Virus record (IMG/VR): IMGVR_UViG_3300023172_000022
Location: 1-64,000 of that record
DNA length: 64,000 nt
Direction: 5' to 3' (one strand)
Source of the DNA: a virus
Shown: positions 16,510 through 26,266 of the stretch, piece by piece
Position numbering within the stretch: position 1 is the first letter of the stretch
Layout: each line of letters starts with the position of its first letter
Made by a program: the position numbers and the translations under genes
Notes under the pieces: model-generated
What the model saw: the letters and a program-made list of their open reading frames with translations, nothing else
What the model was told of the DNA's origin: nothing
Database searches by the model: none

Positions 16510-19482
16510 TTAAATATTTGTCATAGACATAACTGAAACTCTGATATGTCTAGATTCTGTAAGATATATTGTCAATGTGTTTGCATTTGTTTCTTCGACA
16601 GGAACAACATCATTTGCATAAACACCTTGATCGTCTAAAACCATCACTTGGAAAAGTAAATGGTTTGAATTCAAATTGTGATTAATGGTATGTGTTGTTG
16701 CAGTTGCAGTTGATTGATATGTAAATCTTAAATTATTTACAGATGTTCTAATAGAACTATCTCCAGAAGTTCTTTGTGCAATTTCTGTTGATAGGTCTGA
16801 TTCAACATCAAGTACCAGAGATTCTAAACTATCAAAGTTATCTTTAATTGCAGTGTCTAACAAAATATCCGCATTGGCCAGACTTGTTGCAGTATCAATA
16901 TAATTACTACCAGATGGTTGATTGTATGCGCCAGTGGATAATAATCCAGCCCCCGCTTGTGTGTTGTCCAACTCACCTTGAATACCGCCCGCACCTACGC
17001 TATTGTTTAGTGTTGCAATGTCATCTGCATTTTGTTTTATTTGAATGTCGAGTAAATTATCAGCGTCTTTTAGTGATGTCGCATTACTAATATAATTTGC
17101 TGTTGGAATTGCACTGTACGATCCGGCTGGTGAAAGTCCGGCCCCAACTTCTATTGCATCAACTTCAGTTTGAAGATTAGTAATATCAGTAGTATTTGTT
17201 GAAATATCTGATATAACTGATGCATCAACACGCAAACCAGATGAAGATTTACTGAGTGTGTTTCCATCAATTTTAACAGAAAGTTGTGCAGCTGTATCTG
17301 TAGAATCTGCTGCGCCGTCTAATGTAAGGAACAAACCACTGTCTGATCTTAAATCCAGTCCAACTTCGTCACTTGGTAATTCAACAACACCAGCACCAAA
17401 ATTTAAGAATATCTCATTACCATTTTTCTGAATACCTGCACCAGCAATAATTTGCCCTGCACCTGAGAATTGTTCCCAAACCATTGCTGATGAACCAACG
17501 GTAATACTACCATCTGTTACAAGCACATATCCATTGTCTGCGTTTGCTGTACCTTCTTCAACAAATACAAACACACCAGATGTCATCTCTGCGTTATCGT
17601 CTGCATCACTTGCGCGACTCAGAGAACCATTTCCGGCAGCAGAATATTCATAAATACCATTTTGTGACGCAGTAGTTTGATCTTTCAGAAGTACTCTGTC
17701 ACCATCTGCAAGTGCAATTCCATCAATTGTTGTTACACTAGTCAGGTTTGCAACATTTGCGGTTGATGCAACTCTGACTGATGCCTTAACATCCAAACCA
17801 GTTGCAACGGAATCAACATATTCTTTGTTAGCTGCATCTGTAGGATCAACTGGCGTAGCAACACTAATAATTCTATTTGTGCCCATATCCAGATTGCCAG
17901 ACATGGTGTCGCCAGTTTTAGAAACTTTTCCAGTAATGGCAGTTTCATTTGCATATATTGCAACCGATAATTTATTATCTGCATCTTTCAATGATGTTGC
18001 AGTATTAATATACTGCGCTGTGTTATTTGCACTATAACTGCCGTTCGCGTTTAGGCCAGCCCCAGTCTGTGACGCATCCAATTCACTCTGTACATTACCA
18101 ACTGCTGTATCTAGATCACCTATAGAATCTGCGATTGATGTTGATAAATTTATATAATTCGTGCCATTAAAGGCAACAAATCCACCAGAAGCAGTCAATC
18201 CAACAGAATTTTCAATAACATCAACTTCAAATTGTAAATTAGGAATGGTTGTTCCTGTGATTGTTACAATATCATCAGCATTTGTTTTTACTTGTGTGTC
18301 TAAAAGATCATCTGCATTTTGCAAATCTGTTGCTGAGGAAATATAATTAGCACTACCATTCGCAGTGTAACTACCATCGGCGTTAAGACCAGCCCCAGTT
18401 TGAGTTGTATTAACTTCTGTTTGCAGTGTTGCAATTGTTGTATTAATAGTTGTATCAGCAGAAATTCTATCCGTAATTTCTTGAGCAATATCATCGGCGT
18501 TTGTTTTTGCCTGCGTATCTAACTTATCGTCTGCATCCTTCAGAGATGTAGCGGTGTTGATATAGTTAGCACTACCATTTGCAGTATAAACACCTGTAGA
18601 ACCAAGTCCAGCGCCGTTTTGAGTTGCGTCTAGTTCGCCTTGAACACCATCAATAGCTGCGTCTAAAAGTTCGTCTGCATTTTTGAGAGATGTTGCCCCA
18701 GTAAGATAAGTTGTCGTGCCATTTGCAAGATAACTTCCATCCGACTGCAATCCGGCGCCGGTTTCGATTGCGTCCAACTCCGCCTGTGCTTCAGCTGGGA
18801 AGTCGGATGTGCTCAGAACACCTTTCATCGTTGATGGATGATTTTCACATACATAATATAGTGTGTCTGGTGCATCATGTGGGACTTTAAATATTAATGT
18901 GCCACTTGTTTGTCCTTGTGCATTTGCACCTGTAACTACATTTCCAGCGCCATCGTCGTGACTCAATCCTTCATTATAATAGTTTGCACTAAAATTACTT
19001 GTTACTGCCGCATCTAACAATAAGAAAGGATGTGTAGAAACATTCAATTCAAACTTATATGTAATGCCAGGATGAATATCTATAGATTGATTTGCACTAC
19101 CATCTAAAAGATACGAATTAGAAGCGTCATTAGTTACTGTGATAGTAATTTGTGCATCGTGTGCATCAAGATTGCCAGTTACTGTATCTATTTGATTTTG
19201 TAAATTTGTGTCGGCGGCTTGTCTTGCAGTAGACTCTGCCGTGATAGAAGCGTTTAGTGTGGCTACTTCTGCTTGTAATTCTGCAAGTGAAACAGCTTGT
19301 TGAATCTGGACTGCGCCTTGAGCGTCAAGGGAGGAAAATTTAAATACTTTGTCAGTAGTATTATACCATAATCTGCCAGGTTCTGTGGGTGTTGGATCGG
19401 CTGACAATTGCTCGATACGCATATTTTCAATGTACGAATTATCAGCAAGTTTTAACCCATGAAACTTTACATAGTTCGGCAT
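16510..19482 (-). CDS. Long tail fibre with cupredoxin-like domain (990 aa)
   Basis: The N-terminal 50 residues (MPNYVKFHGLKLADNSYIEN ... GRLWYNTTDKVFKF) resemble fibre attachment segments. A cupredoxin-like domain spans about 110-225, with His151, Cys212, His215 and Met219 (VCENHPSTMKG). Next come about six repeats of roughly 50-60 residues, each with GAGLxxxGxYxANGxANYIxxATSLKDADxLLD. A widely distributed fibre module interrupts them at about 560-680 (LDVKASVRVAST, DGDRVLLKDQTT, NGIYEYSAAG). The C-terminus has the INHNLNS beta module. It is a long trimeric shaft-type fibre with its own promoter and terminator. Copper binding is inferred from residue spacing only. Confidence 0.85.
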   Translation of the reverse strand: MPNYVKFHGLKLADNSYIENMRIEQLSADPTPTEPGRLWYNTTDKVFKFSSLDAQGAVQIQQAVSLAELQAEVATLNASITAESTARQAADTNLQNQIDTVTGNLDAHDAQITITVTNDASNSYLLDGSANQSIDIHPGITYKFELNVSTHPFLLLDAAVTSNFSANYYNEGLSHDDGAGNVVTGANAQGQTSGTLIFKVPHDAPDTLYYVCENHPSTMKGVLSTSDFPAEAQAELDAIETGAGLQSDGSYLANGTTTYLTGATSLKNADELLDAAIDGVQGELDATQNGAGLGSTGVYTANGSANYINTATSLKDADDKLDTQAKTNADDIAQEITDRISADTTINTTIATLQTEVNTTQTGAGLNADGSYTANGSANYISSATDLQNADDLLDTQVKTNADDIVTITGTTIPNLQFEVDVIENSVGLTASGGFVAFNGTNYINLSTSIADSIGDLDTAVGNVQSELDASQTGAGLNANGSYSANNTAQYINTATSLKDADNKLSVAIYANETAITGKVSKTGDTMSGNLDMGTNRIISVATPVDPTDAANKEYVDSVATGLDVKASVRVASTANVANLTSVTTIDGIALADGDRVLLKDQTTASQNGIYEYSAAGNGSLSRASDADDNAEMTSGVFVFVEEGTANADNGYVLVTDGSITVGSSAMVWEQFSGAGQIIAGAGIQKNGNEIFLNFGAGVVELPSDEVGLDLRSDSGLFLTLDGAADSTDTAAQLSVKIDGNTLSKSSSGLRVDASVISDISTNTTDITNLQTEVDAIEVGAGLSPAGSYSAIPTANYISNATSLKDADNLLDIQIKQNADDIATLNNSVGAGGIQGELDNTQAGAGLLSTGAYNQPSGSNYIDTATSLANADILLDTAIKDNFDSLESLVLDVESDLSTEIAQRTSGDSSIRTSVNNLRFTYQSTATATTHTINHNLNSNHLLFQVMVLDDQGVYANDVVPVEETNANTLTIYLTESRHIRVSVMSMTNI

Positions 19483-19507
19483 TTGTTTACTCCAAATCTT
19501 TTAGTTC

Positions 19508-19521
19508 TATTTATATTTATC
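19508..19521 (-). promoter_or_regulatory. Two overlapping late promoter boxes
   Basis: TATAAATA (19508-19515) overlaps a second box, GATAAATA (19514-19521), on the minus strand, 26 nt before the ATG of the 990-aa fibre. The first is an exact match to the T4 late consensus. Confidence 0.7.
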
Positions 19522-19526
19522 TTCAT

Positions 19527-19946
19527 CTACGCTGATAATAGCACATCATTATTAAAGAAAACTTCTACATGACCAGTGATACTTTCTGATAAATGCACTC
19601 TAAAAGAATCTGCATCAATTGTTTCGACAAACGCATAAAATCTGTCTCCATTTGCATCATACAATTTTTCTGAGTATGATGTTGTGTTTTTATCGTGTTG
19701 TATAATCCATGTTGTGGCTGCTGTATTTATTTCATATCTATATATTCTAACAATAGGCTTGTCAGTCAAATCTGTAAAACTACCAGAGGCGGCAACCGTA
19801 GAAAGTCCTAAATTATTTCTAGCATCATTCGCATTTGTCGCACCAGTTCCACCGTGAACCAAATCAATGGACTCTCCAGTTTGAAACTCTGAAAGTCCAG
19901 TTGTATTATCGTTTTCATCCTTTAATACTCTAATAGGTATAGTCAT
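19527..19946 (-). CDS. Small fibre protein (139 aa)
   Basis: This 139-aa protein begins MTIPIRVLKDENDN. It carries the phage fibre repeat HGGTGATNANDARNNLGLS (about 31-50), then VAASGSFTDLTDKP, and ends with a beta module (WIIQHDKNTTSYSEKLYD, then VHLSESITGHVEVFF). That module is shared with the 326-aa protein and the tip of the 990-aa fibre. The AxGGTGA repeat is typical of shafts of T4-like and P2-like fibres. It is probably a short fibre or tip cap, cotranscribed with the 1513-aa protein 16 nt upstream. Confidence 0.75.
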   Translation of the reverse strand: MTIPIRVLKDENDNTTGLSEFQTGESIDLVHGGTGATNANDARNNLGLSTVAASGSFTDLTDKPIVRIYRYEINTAATTWIIQHDKNTTSYSEKLYDANGDRFYAFVETIDADSFRVHLSESITGHVEVFFNNDVLLSA

Positions 19947-19962
19947 TTTATATCACCAAAAA

Positions 19963-22900
19963 TTAACTATTAAGTAGTGCAGTAGAAATAAATGTGGTAT
20001 TAACACCAAAACCACCTTGCAAAAATAAAATTCTCATTCCATTTCCGTAAGCATTTGTACTACCCAATCCTCTATAAAGTCTTCTTCTATCATTAGTTCC
20101 TGTTGTAGAAAATCTGTCACTAGAAAGAATAGTATCTTCACCAACTGCTCCAGCATCTACAAATCCAATAAGATCTATTTCCTTACCAGTATAAAGGTAT
20201 CTGTATGAACCTATTCTGGTTGGGAATTGAATTACAAGTTGTCCATCGTCATTTAATGATAATTGCTCCAATGGATTAATAACCGCATGGGAGTCTCTTT
20301 CATTAATACCGGCAAACACATGTCTACCCCAAGGTTTCAATATGTCTTTTTCTCTGACGACAAATCTTCTAAATCGTCCTTGTTCATTTAAATCGAAGGC
20401 CTTAATATCTTCTTCAACAACTTCATCTACAACAAATTCCGAAACATAATTTCCGTCAATATCATAAATTCCATCATATGCAAGAGAATTTGATCTACCA
20501 GTAGTTTCAGTTTTAAAGAACGGTGTCAAATCAGAGTATAATACTGGTGGTTCGCTGGATGCATATATACAATGAACAGGTTGTGTTGGTGATGTAAAAT
20601 CAGGTTCACCAGTGGTTGAATCTACATGCCTTTGAATGCAGAAAAATGCATTTCTACCTTCTTGTGTGTGCGATTCGTGGTCCTTGATATGGAATACCAT
20701 TCCATGATTTGCAATCGTTAATGTATATGTCATTGGATATGAAGCTGCCAGATTTCCAGTTCTACCAGTTCTTCTATAAAATCCTTTTTGTACTCTAACA
20801 TTTGATGTATTATATGGCGTATCATTCAAAAGTTCTGTTGAACTACCCAGTAGATATGAATCTTCATACCTGTATTCACCATCATCTAAAATGCCATTGG
20901 TTACAGTTCCAGTACCAACTGTATAAGTTACACTATATGAATTGCTACTAGTCCAAACGTCTGGGACGCTATTGAAACCATCAACCGTCGAATGATAAAG
21001 TCCAACTCGTCCAGCGTCTGTGTTCATTTTATTTGCCAAGACACCTTTTAACAAATCTCTTTGTGAATATGGATTATTTTTATGAACAGTTGCGCCAAGA
21101 TATCCTTGATACTGCGGTCTCATACCACCCATGAATCCAGGCTCTCTTTTTGTAATTTTTTGAGTTATATCACTATTGGCTGCAACTTCAGTAACATCAC
21201 CATTTGATAATAATTGATATTCTGTTGCGGCATGAACTGTTAAATACTCAAACTGAGAGCCTTTACCAGTCTGCCCCGAACCAACCTGCAAAAAGCCTTC
21301 ATTAATATATGGAGATGTTTCTGTAAGTTCTTCTCCTCTACTAACATCAAGTCTAAGTCGCCAAGGTTGCGAATTATCAACTCCACCCAAGTTGGTTCTT
21401 TCGTCTGTTTCAAATACAAGTGGGCCCATACTTCTATCGGTAATATATTCAAAAGTATCTATTTCTAAATCCGAAGTATGTGTTTCAAATTGTTTATATG
21501 ATGTATTTCCTAGATTGATTCCGTTATGAGTAGAATTTGGATGTAATTGTCTAAGATTAAAATCAAAAGAAACTTCTGGACCAACAGGTCGTGTTAATCT
21601 AGTACTACTATTGTCATCATCCAATACCAAACTATGATAACTCACTGGATAATTACATGAAGTTGCCCTATCCGCACCAACAGATACGCCCATAGATCCC
21701 TTGCGAACTGGATTGGCCAATGTTCCAAGATCTCTTGCAAGTGGGAAAGACATTCTAATTCTTCCAACATTAGAAAGAGCTGCGGCCCGTGTCTCGGTTA
21801 AAGTAAAATTTATAGGTCCATTATTGCCTGTGTCATCAAAGTCTGTTTCTTCTTCAACTTCTAAAGTTACAGAAAATCTAGCTGCGTCTGGAATGTCCCA
21901 AGTATACATTGAATTCATCCATTCGTCGTCGCGGTTTTTACTTTGAGTATACCAAGCAAGAGGACTTACCATTTTTATTGGTGGCGGCGAATTAGGATCT
22001 TGAGAATATTCAAAAGTAGGATCAAATTTAAGTCTTAAAACATTTGCCATTGCCAAAGCGTCCTTTTGATAACTGAGGCGAATTTCCCCGTCCACCCTAT
22101 TTGAGATTGCATCAATTTCCGTATCCGCGCTGGCTGCCCCATTGTATGCAATTTTTGGAGTATTTGCCAAATTAACATAGTTAGGGTCTGTTGTTCCATC
22201 AAGGAACGTTGTTGCTGTATGATTTGTAATTGGCGTGATTGTGTTCAAGGAACCGTTTGCCGCCATAAGATCTTGATTACCATTATAATAATCTATAAGT
22301 TTATTACCAAAAATTGTTCCATCATTGTAAATCCAATAATTTTCTCCGTCTTGATCAGCAGTTCTTGTAGTAATATTTGACGGAGCATTAAACAATCCCC
22401 ATGCTCTGTCATCTCCGTTTGATGATAGATACTTCTGATATTTTGTGTTCCTGATCATATATGCCGATGAATCTTCATTATATTCTATTCTCAATTCAGT
22501 ACCAACAATATCTATATTCATGTATTTTTGAGTATAAGGACAGTCAGATGATTCTAAAAACGCTTCTAGATCTACCAAAAGAGTACTCGCAGTGCTATAT
22601 GGTTTTTTCGCTTCAAAAGAATAAGAAATGTCAATTGTATTTTCCCAAGGAGTGTCAGAATCTTCATCAACAAGCCCTGTTAAATTTATAGTAAATATGT
22701 CACCTTTATTTGCTCCAGTGAATCCACTAACATTGACACTATGAACATAGCCAGGGATAGAATCTGTATAGTGATAATTGTAGAAGTTTAAGTCAGCATT
22801 CGTTACTTGCCAATTATAATAGCCATAGTAATAGCTATAACTTTGTATTGCTCCAATCTGATAATGACAATTTCTTACTGAAACGTCCCTGTTCAGAAAG

Positions 22901-24504
22901 AACATATCAGCGGCTTTATCTTTTGTTATATCATTATCCAAGTTTGGCCATCCATTTCCAGATGGGAATTTATCCCAAGGGCCAAAAGTAACCGAGTACC
23001 CATGAGTTCTGAAGGGATCATAGTGGAACGTTGTGTTACTCGCCCCCATCGTCTGTGTGACAAATCCTGTCGGGTGATTAGTTGCTATCGCATTGGTTGT
23101 TCCATCTTCTGGACTTTCTTTGTACCCCCTTGATGAGTTTTGGACGGCTTCCCTGCGCGAGGCGTGATATTTTAAAGATATTGCAGTATCCAAAGCAGCT
23201 GCAGTCGCTGCCGCTAAATCAGTATAAGTATACGCTCGATTCAAAGAGGGACTGCTGCCGCCGAATAAACTTCCCCTTCTTGCCGTTGATGAAGATTGTC
23301 CCCTACCGTGTTCTATAATAGTATTTACAAAGGAATATGTTAGTCCAGATAAAAGAGTTCTTGCGGTTCTTGTGAAAGTCAGCCCCCAATCAATAGATTG
23401 CGTTGAAGCTTCAAAATTTGTTACTGTTCCTTCTGGTATCCCACCATCTGGACTGAGAGATCTGAAAACACCACTAACTTTACTCAAAACATTACTTTTA
23501 AGTAGATGATTGTGAACCTCTTGAGCAAAATCTTCTATATCTTCAGCGACAGCTATAAAAGAAACACTTTCGCTTAATGTAGTGTTATCTGACAATTTTG
23601 TTCCAGTAAATGTTAGAGTATATTGATCGTCAGGCTGTACTCTGTCTGCCCCAGCTGCAAATTCAATATTGAAAACGCCTTGAAATGTTTCATTCTCTGT
23701 TACATCAGCAGGGAAAAACTGTTCACCTTTATATGTCGTTATCCAAAAATGATGAATAATCGCCCCAGAAGGTTTTCTTTCTTCTTTGTAGTGCCTTAAA
23801 TTACCTTCTGTATCAATACCAGAAGCTCGATCTGGAAATGCAACTACATTTCTTGCTGGGTTTGTTAGTAATCTTTTAATTTTATTAAATTCATTTTCAT
23901 AAACAAGTTGTGACAGTCTAGGCAACCCAATATAACCTTGTTGACTAGTCGCTGTTGTTTGGATTGCAACATTTGGAGGAATTCTCTTTAACCAATTTCC
24001 ATCTGCATCTCTATTATCGGGATGTGGATTCAAATATGAAAATAATTCGGCGTTTGGACCAAGAAATTTTGTCTTTTCCATCGGTGACGCCCATGCGGTG
24101 GAGTTCGACGATTGAGGTAACTGCATAGCTATAAAATCATTCCAAGTAGGACTTGCATAGGTATTGTCTTCTATAACTTTTGGTTTTAACTGGTTTCCGT
24201 CATAGAAATAGTCTGTAATATATGTAACAGGATCACCGGAAGTCCAATCTCCGACGCCAAATGCGCCCTCGTTTGGAGCCGTCGTCGTTGAATCGTAGTA
24301 ATATACAATGAAACTGTCAATATATCTGGTAAGAGCATCATCTGATATAGTAATTTTGACCATATCTGGGCCAACATCTTTAAATCCATTAGAAAGTAAA
24401 TCTGTCGCCAACCTAGATAATAGGGGGGTTTCTTCCTGTCTTTCGGGATCCCAATCATATGCATCTAAATGTAGAATATCTTGTTGTTCTATTGCAACGC
24501 TCAT
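19963..24504 (-). CDS. Giant virion protein, GNGMR paralogue family (1513 aa)
   Basis: The most divergent of four paralogues in this window. The N-terminal ~1200 residues are mostly unique, with an early segment DPERQEETPLLSRLATDLL. At about 1225-1320 comes the family block (YRRTGRTGN, YPMTYTLTIANHGM, FFCIQRHVDSTTGEPDF, PVHCIYAS). At about 1380-1513 comes the C-terminal module (RRFVVREKDILKPWGRHV, DSHAVINPLEQLSL, FPTRIGSYRYLY, YGNGMRILFLQGG). It has no signal peptide or enzyme motif. I do not know a name for this family. Size, location and beta-rich sequence indicate a virion component, perhaps a large side fibre or baseplate-attached adhesin. It has its own late promoter. Confidence 0.8.
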   Translation of the reverse strand: MSVAIEQQDILHLDAYDWDPERQEETPLLSRLATDLLSNGFKDVGPDMVKITISDDALTRYIDSFIVYYYDSTTTAPNEGAFGVGDWTSGDPVTYITDYFYDGNQLKPKVIEDNTYASPTWNDFIAMQLPQSSNSTAWASPMEKTKFLGPNAELFSYLNPHPDNRDADGNWLKRIPPNVAIQTTATSQQGYIGLPRLSQLVYENEFNKIKRLLTNPARNVVAFPDRASGIDTEGNLRHYKEERKPSGAIIHHFWITTYKGEQFFPADVTENETFQGVFNIEFAAGADRVQPDDQYTLTFTGTKLSDNTTLSESVSFIAVAEDIEDFAQEVHNHLLKSNVLSKVSGVFRSLSPDGGIPEGTVTNFEASTQSIDWGLTFTRTARTLLSGLTYSFVNTIIEHGRGQSSSTARRGSLFGGSSPSLNRAYTYTDLAAATAAALDTAISLKYHASRREAVQNSSRGYKESPEDGTTNAIATNHPTGFVTQTMGASNTTFHYDPFRTHGYSVTFGPWDKFPSGNGWPNLDNDITKDKAADMFFLNRDVSVRNCHYQIGAIQSYSYYYGYYNWQVTNADLNFYNYHYTDSIPGYVHSVNVSGFTGANKGDIFTINLTGLVDEDSDTPWENTIDISYSFEAKKPYSTASTLLVDLEAFLESSDCPYTQKYMNIDIVGTELRIEYNEDSSAYMIRNTKYQKYLSSNGDDRAWGLFNAPSNITTRTADQDGENYWIYNDGTIFGNKLIDYYNGNQDLMAANGSLNTITPITNHTATTFLDGTTDPNYVNLANTPKIAYNGAASADTEIDAISNRVDGEIRLSYQKDALAMANVLRLKFDPTFEYSQDPNSPPPIKMVSPLAWYTQSKNRDDEWMNSMYTWDIPDAARFSVTLEVEEETDFDDTGNNGPINFTLTETRAAALSNVGRIRMSFPLARDLGTLANPVRKGSMGVSVGADRATSCNYPVSYHSLVLDDDNSSTRLTRPVGPEVSFDFNLRQLHPNSTHNGINLGNTSYKQFETHTSDLEIDTFEYITDRSMGPLVFETDERTNLGGVDNSQPWRLRLDVSRGEELTETSPYINEGFLQVGSGQTGKGSQFEYLTVHAATEYQLLSNGDVTEVAANSDITQKITKREPGFMGGMRPQYQGYLGATVHKNNPYSQRDLLKGVLANKMNTDAGRVGLYHSTVDGFNSVPDVWTSSNSYSVTYTVGTGTVTNGILDDGEYRYEDSYLLGSSTELLNDTPYNTSNVRVQKGFYRRTGRTGNLAASYPMTYTLTIANHGMVFHIKDHESHTQEGRNAFFCIQRHVDSTTGEPDFTSPTQPVHCIYASSEPPVLYSDLTPFFKTETTGRSNSLAYDGIYDIDGNYVSEFVVDEVVEEDIKAFDLNEQGRFRRFVVREKDILKPWGRHVFAGINERDSHAVINPLEQLSLNDDGQLVIQFPTRIGSYRYLYTGKEIDLIGFVDAGAVGEDTILSSDRFSTTGTNDRRRLYRGLGSTNAYGNGMRILFLQGGFGVNTTFISTALLNS

Positions 24505-24538
24505 GGCGCAAACTCCTATTTGTTCTATAGTTTCTTAC

Positions 24539-24546
24539 TATTTATA
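24539..24546 (-). promoter_or_regulatory. T4-like late promoter box (TATAAATA)
   Basis: An exact consensus match on the minus strand, 35 nt before the ATG of the 1513-aa gene, in a 64-nt intergenic gap. Confidence 0.7.
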
Positions 24547-24568
24547 AAAAACAAAAATGTAAAATTAT

Positions 24569-26236
24569 TTAATTTATTTCTAAATTGATATTATCTATTG
24601 TTCCATCTGACATTGTAAAATTTAAATAAGATTCTTGTAAGGTATTTCCTAAAAACAGAGAAACTAATGGTATGTCATCACGTACTCCAGTGTGATTAAC
24701 AAATGGAATAAAATTGTTAAAATCGTCTGCTCCACCAACCGACTGAACAGTTGAAAATGTATATTTATTTGTATTGGTGTCATATACCAAAAATGTTGTA
24801 CCCGAAGTAGGAATATCTGATATATTATGCCCAGTGTAACTAAAATTCTGAAGATTGGTATTTATAGTATTAATTGCTGATTGGTTTGTTAGAATTGTAT
24901 TTCTATTTTCGAGAAGGGTAATGTCTAAATCATATTGTGCAACTTCCAAATCATTTAATATTTCAAAGACATCAGCCAATTGAGAACCAATATTTGTATT
25001 TCCAGCAAGAGCATCTTGTATTTCTTTTAGCGTATCAAAATCTAGACTTACATTATCTAAAAGTATATCGAACCTGTCTTTAATTGCCTTTCTAAAACTT
25101 CCTGTAGTTTGATCATCACCATCTACAATTGCCATCTGAGATTGTAATGTATTAATATCAGATTCCATTGTAGTTATATTGGTATTCAATCCAGACAGAG
25201 CTCCACCAACCAAAGCGTCAAATTCACTTTCTAGAGCATTAAAATCTGCAACATGTGAATTAAAATCATTTACATGATTTGTAAAATCTGTAGATACAAA
25301 GTCACCAAGGGCATCCGCAATTTCTTTAAGGGTATCTCTGTCAGAACTGACACCATCTAATAGAATATCAAATCTGTCTTTTATCGCCTTTCTAAAACTT
25401 CCTGTAGTTTGATCATCACCATCTATAGTATCAATGCGACTAGTTTGTGTGGTTAAATCAGTTTCAACTCTTGCAATTTCAGAGGTTAAATCGGTTTCAA
25501 CTCTTGTAATTTCGGTGTCTAAAATAATATCTGCGTCAAATAAAGAAGTTGCAGAACCAATATAATTAGAGTTGGTATCTGGAGAATAATTTCCATTGAT
25601 TGGTTGAAGTCCAGAACCTAAAACTATAGTATTTCGAAAAGTTTCAAAATCTGTTCTAAAATTTAAGGTGTCTCCTAAAGAATCTGCGATTTCTTTTAAA
25701 GTATCTAACTCTGGTATAACACCATCCAATAATTCATCAAATCTTTGTTTTATTAAATATCTTATCGAATCTGGAGTATTTTCGTCTGCCTCTATTATAT
25801 CTAATCTTGCTTCAATATCTGCTACATCAATAGTAATTGTACCAGCTTTTGTGGAAGGATCATAAGAAAAGTTGACTCTACCTTCAAATATAAATTTTTC
25901 CACACCAACTTCGTTTACTATAACACCGTCTACTGAAGTGCCAGTAGTGATCGAAGAACCAATTTGTTGCCACACATTATTGTGAGAATAGTATAAAAGT
26001 CCCGTCTGAGAATCTTTTGCCAATCTTTTGTCTAAAGGACTAGTATCAAAATCAGAAAGAGTGTCAAACTCAGTATACCTGATTAATTGTAAACTATCTC
26101 TGGCTCCTTGTGCGGTAGAGGCCCCAGTGCCACCTTGTGCAATAGCTACAAAATCTCCGTCAGTAAATTCTGCCAGAATTACTTCGCCGTCACCTTGTAA
26201 TATCGCCTTGATAGGTCTTACTGTATCAAATGCCAC
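24569..26236 (-). CDS. Repeat-rich tail fibre (555 aa)
   Basis: The start is a GTG at 26236, with a strong GAGAGGA site 6 nt upstream; no ATG fits. Near the N-terminus is the AQGGTGASTAQGARDSL fibre repeat. Three roughly 100-residue units follow with GSFRKAIKDRFDILLDGV and DRDTLKEIADALGD-type helices; two of them are nearly identical at DNA level. A QPINGNYSPDTNSNYIGSATSL copy of the 990-aa fibre repeat lies near residue 205. Coiled-coil segments precede a C-terminal beta cap (FIPFVNHTGVRDDIPLVSLF). This is a fibre shaft, probably trimeric. Confidence 0.8.
   Translation of the reverse strand: MAFDTVRPIKAILQGDGEVILAEFTDGDFVAIAQGGTGASTAQGARDSLQLIRYTEFDTLSDFDTSPLDKRLAKDSQTGLLYYSHNNVWQQIGSSITTGTSVDGVIVNEVGVEKFIFEGRVNFSYDPSTKAGTITIDVADIEARLDIIEADENTPDSIRYLIKQRFDELLDGVIPELDTLKEIADSLGDTLNFRTDFETFRNTIVLGSGLQPINGNYSPDTNSNYIGSATSLFDADIILDTEITRVETDLTSEIARVETDLTTQTSRIDTIDGDDQTTGSFRKAIKDRFDILLDGVSSDRDTLKEIADALGDFVSTDFTNHVNDFNSHVADFNALESEFDALVGGALSGLNTNITTMESDINTLQSQMAIVDGDDQTTGSFRKAIKDRFDILLDNVSLDFDTLKEIQDALAGNTNIGSQLADVFEILNDLEVAQYDLDITLLENRNTILTNQSAINTINTNLQNFSYTGHNISDIPTSGTTFLVYDTNTNKYTFSTVQSVGGADDFNNFIPFVNHTGVRDDIPLVSLFLGNTLQESYLNFTMSDGTIDNINLEIN
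25021..25424 (-). repeat. 300-bp tandem repeat in the 555-aa fibre
   Basis: Segments 25021-25124 and 25321-25424 align exactly 300 bp apart and include a 38-nt identical core at 25087-25124 and 25387-25424. They encode 100-residue fibre units. A third, degenerate unit lies near 25690-25800. Confidence 0.85.
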
Positions 26237-26258
26237 CGATTATCCTCTCTTTTATTTG

Positions 26259-26266
26259 TATTTATG
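26259..26266 (-). promoter_or_regulatory. T4-like late promoter box (CATAAATA)
   Basis: On the minus strand, 23 nt before the GTG start of the 555-aa fibre and overlapping the stop of the PAAR-CHAP gene. One mismatch to TATAAATA. Confidence 0.55.
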
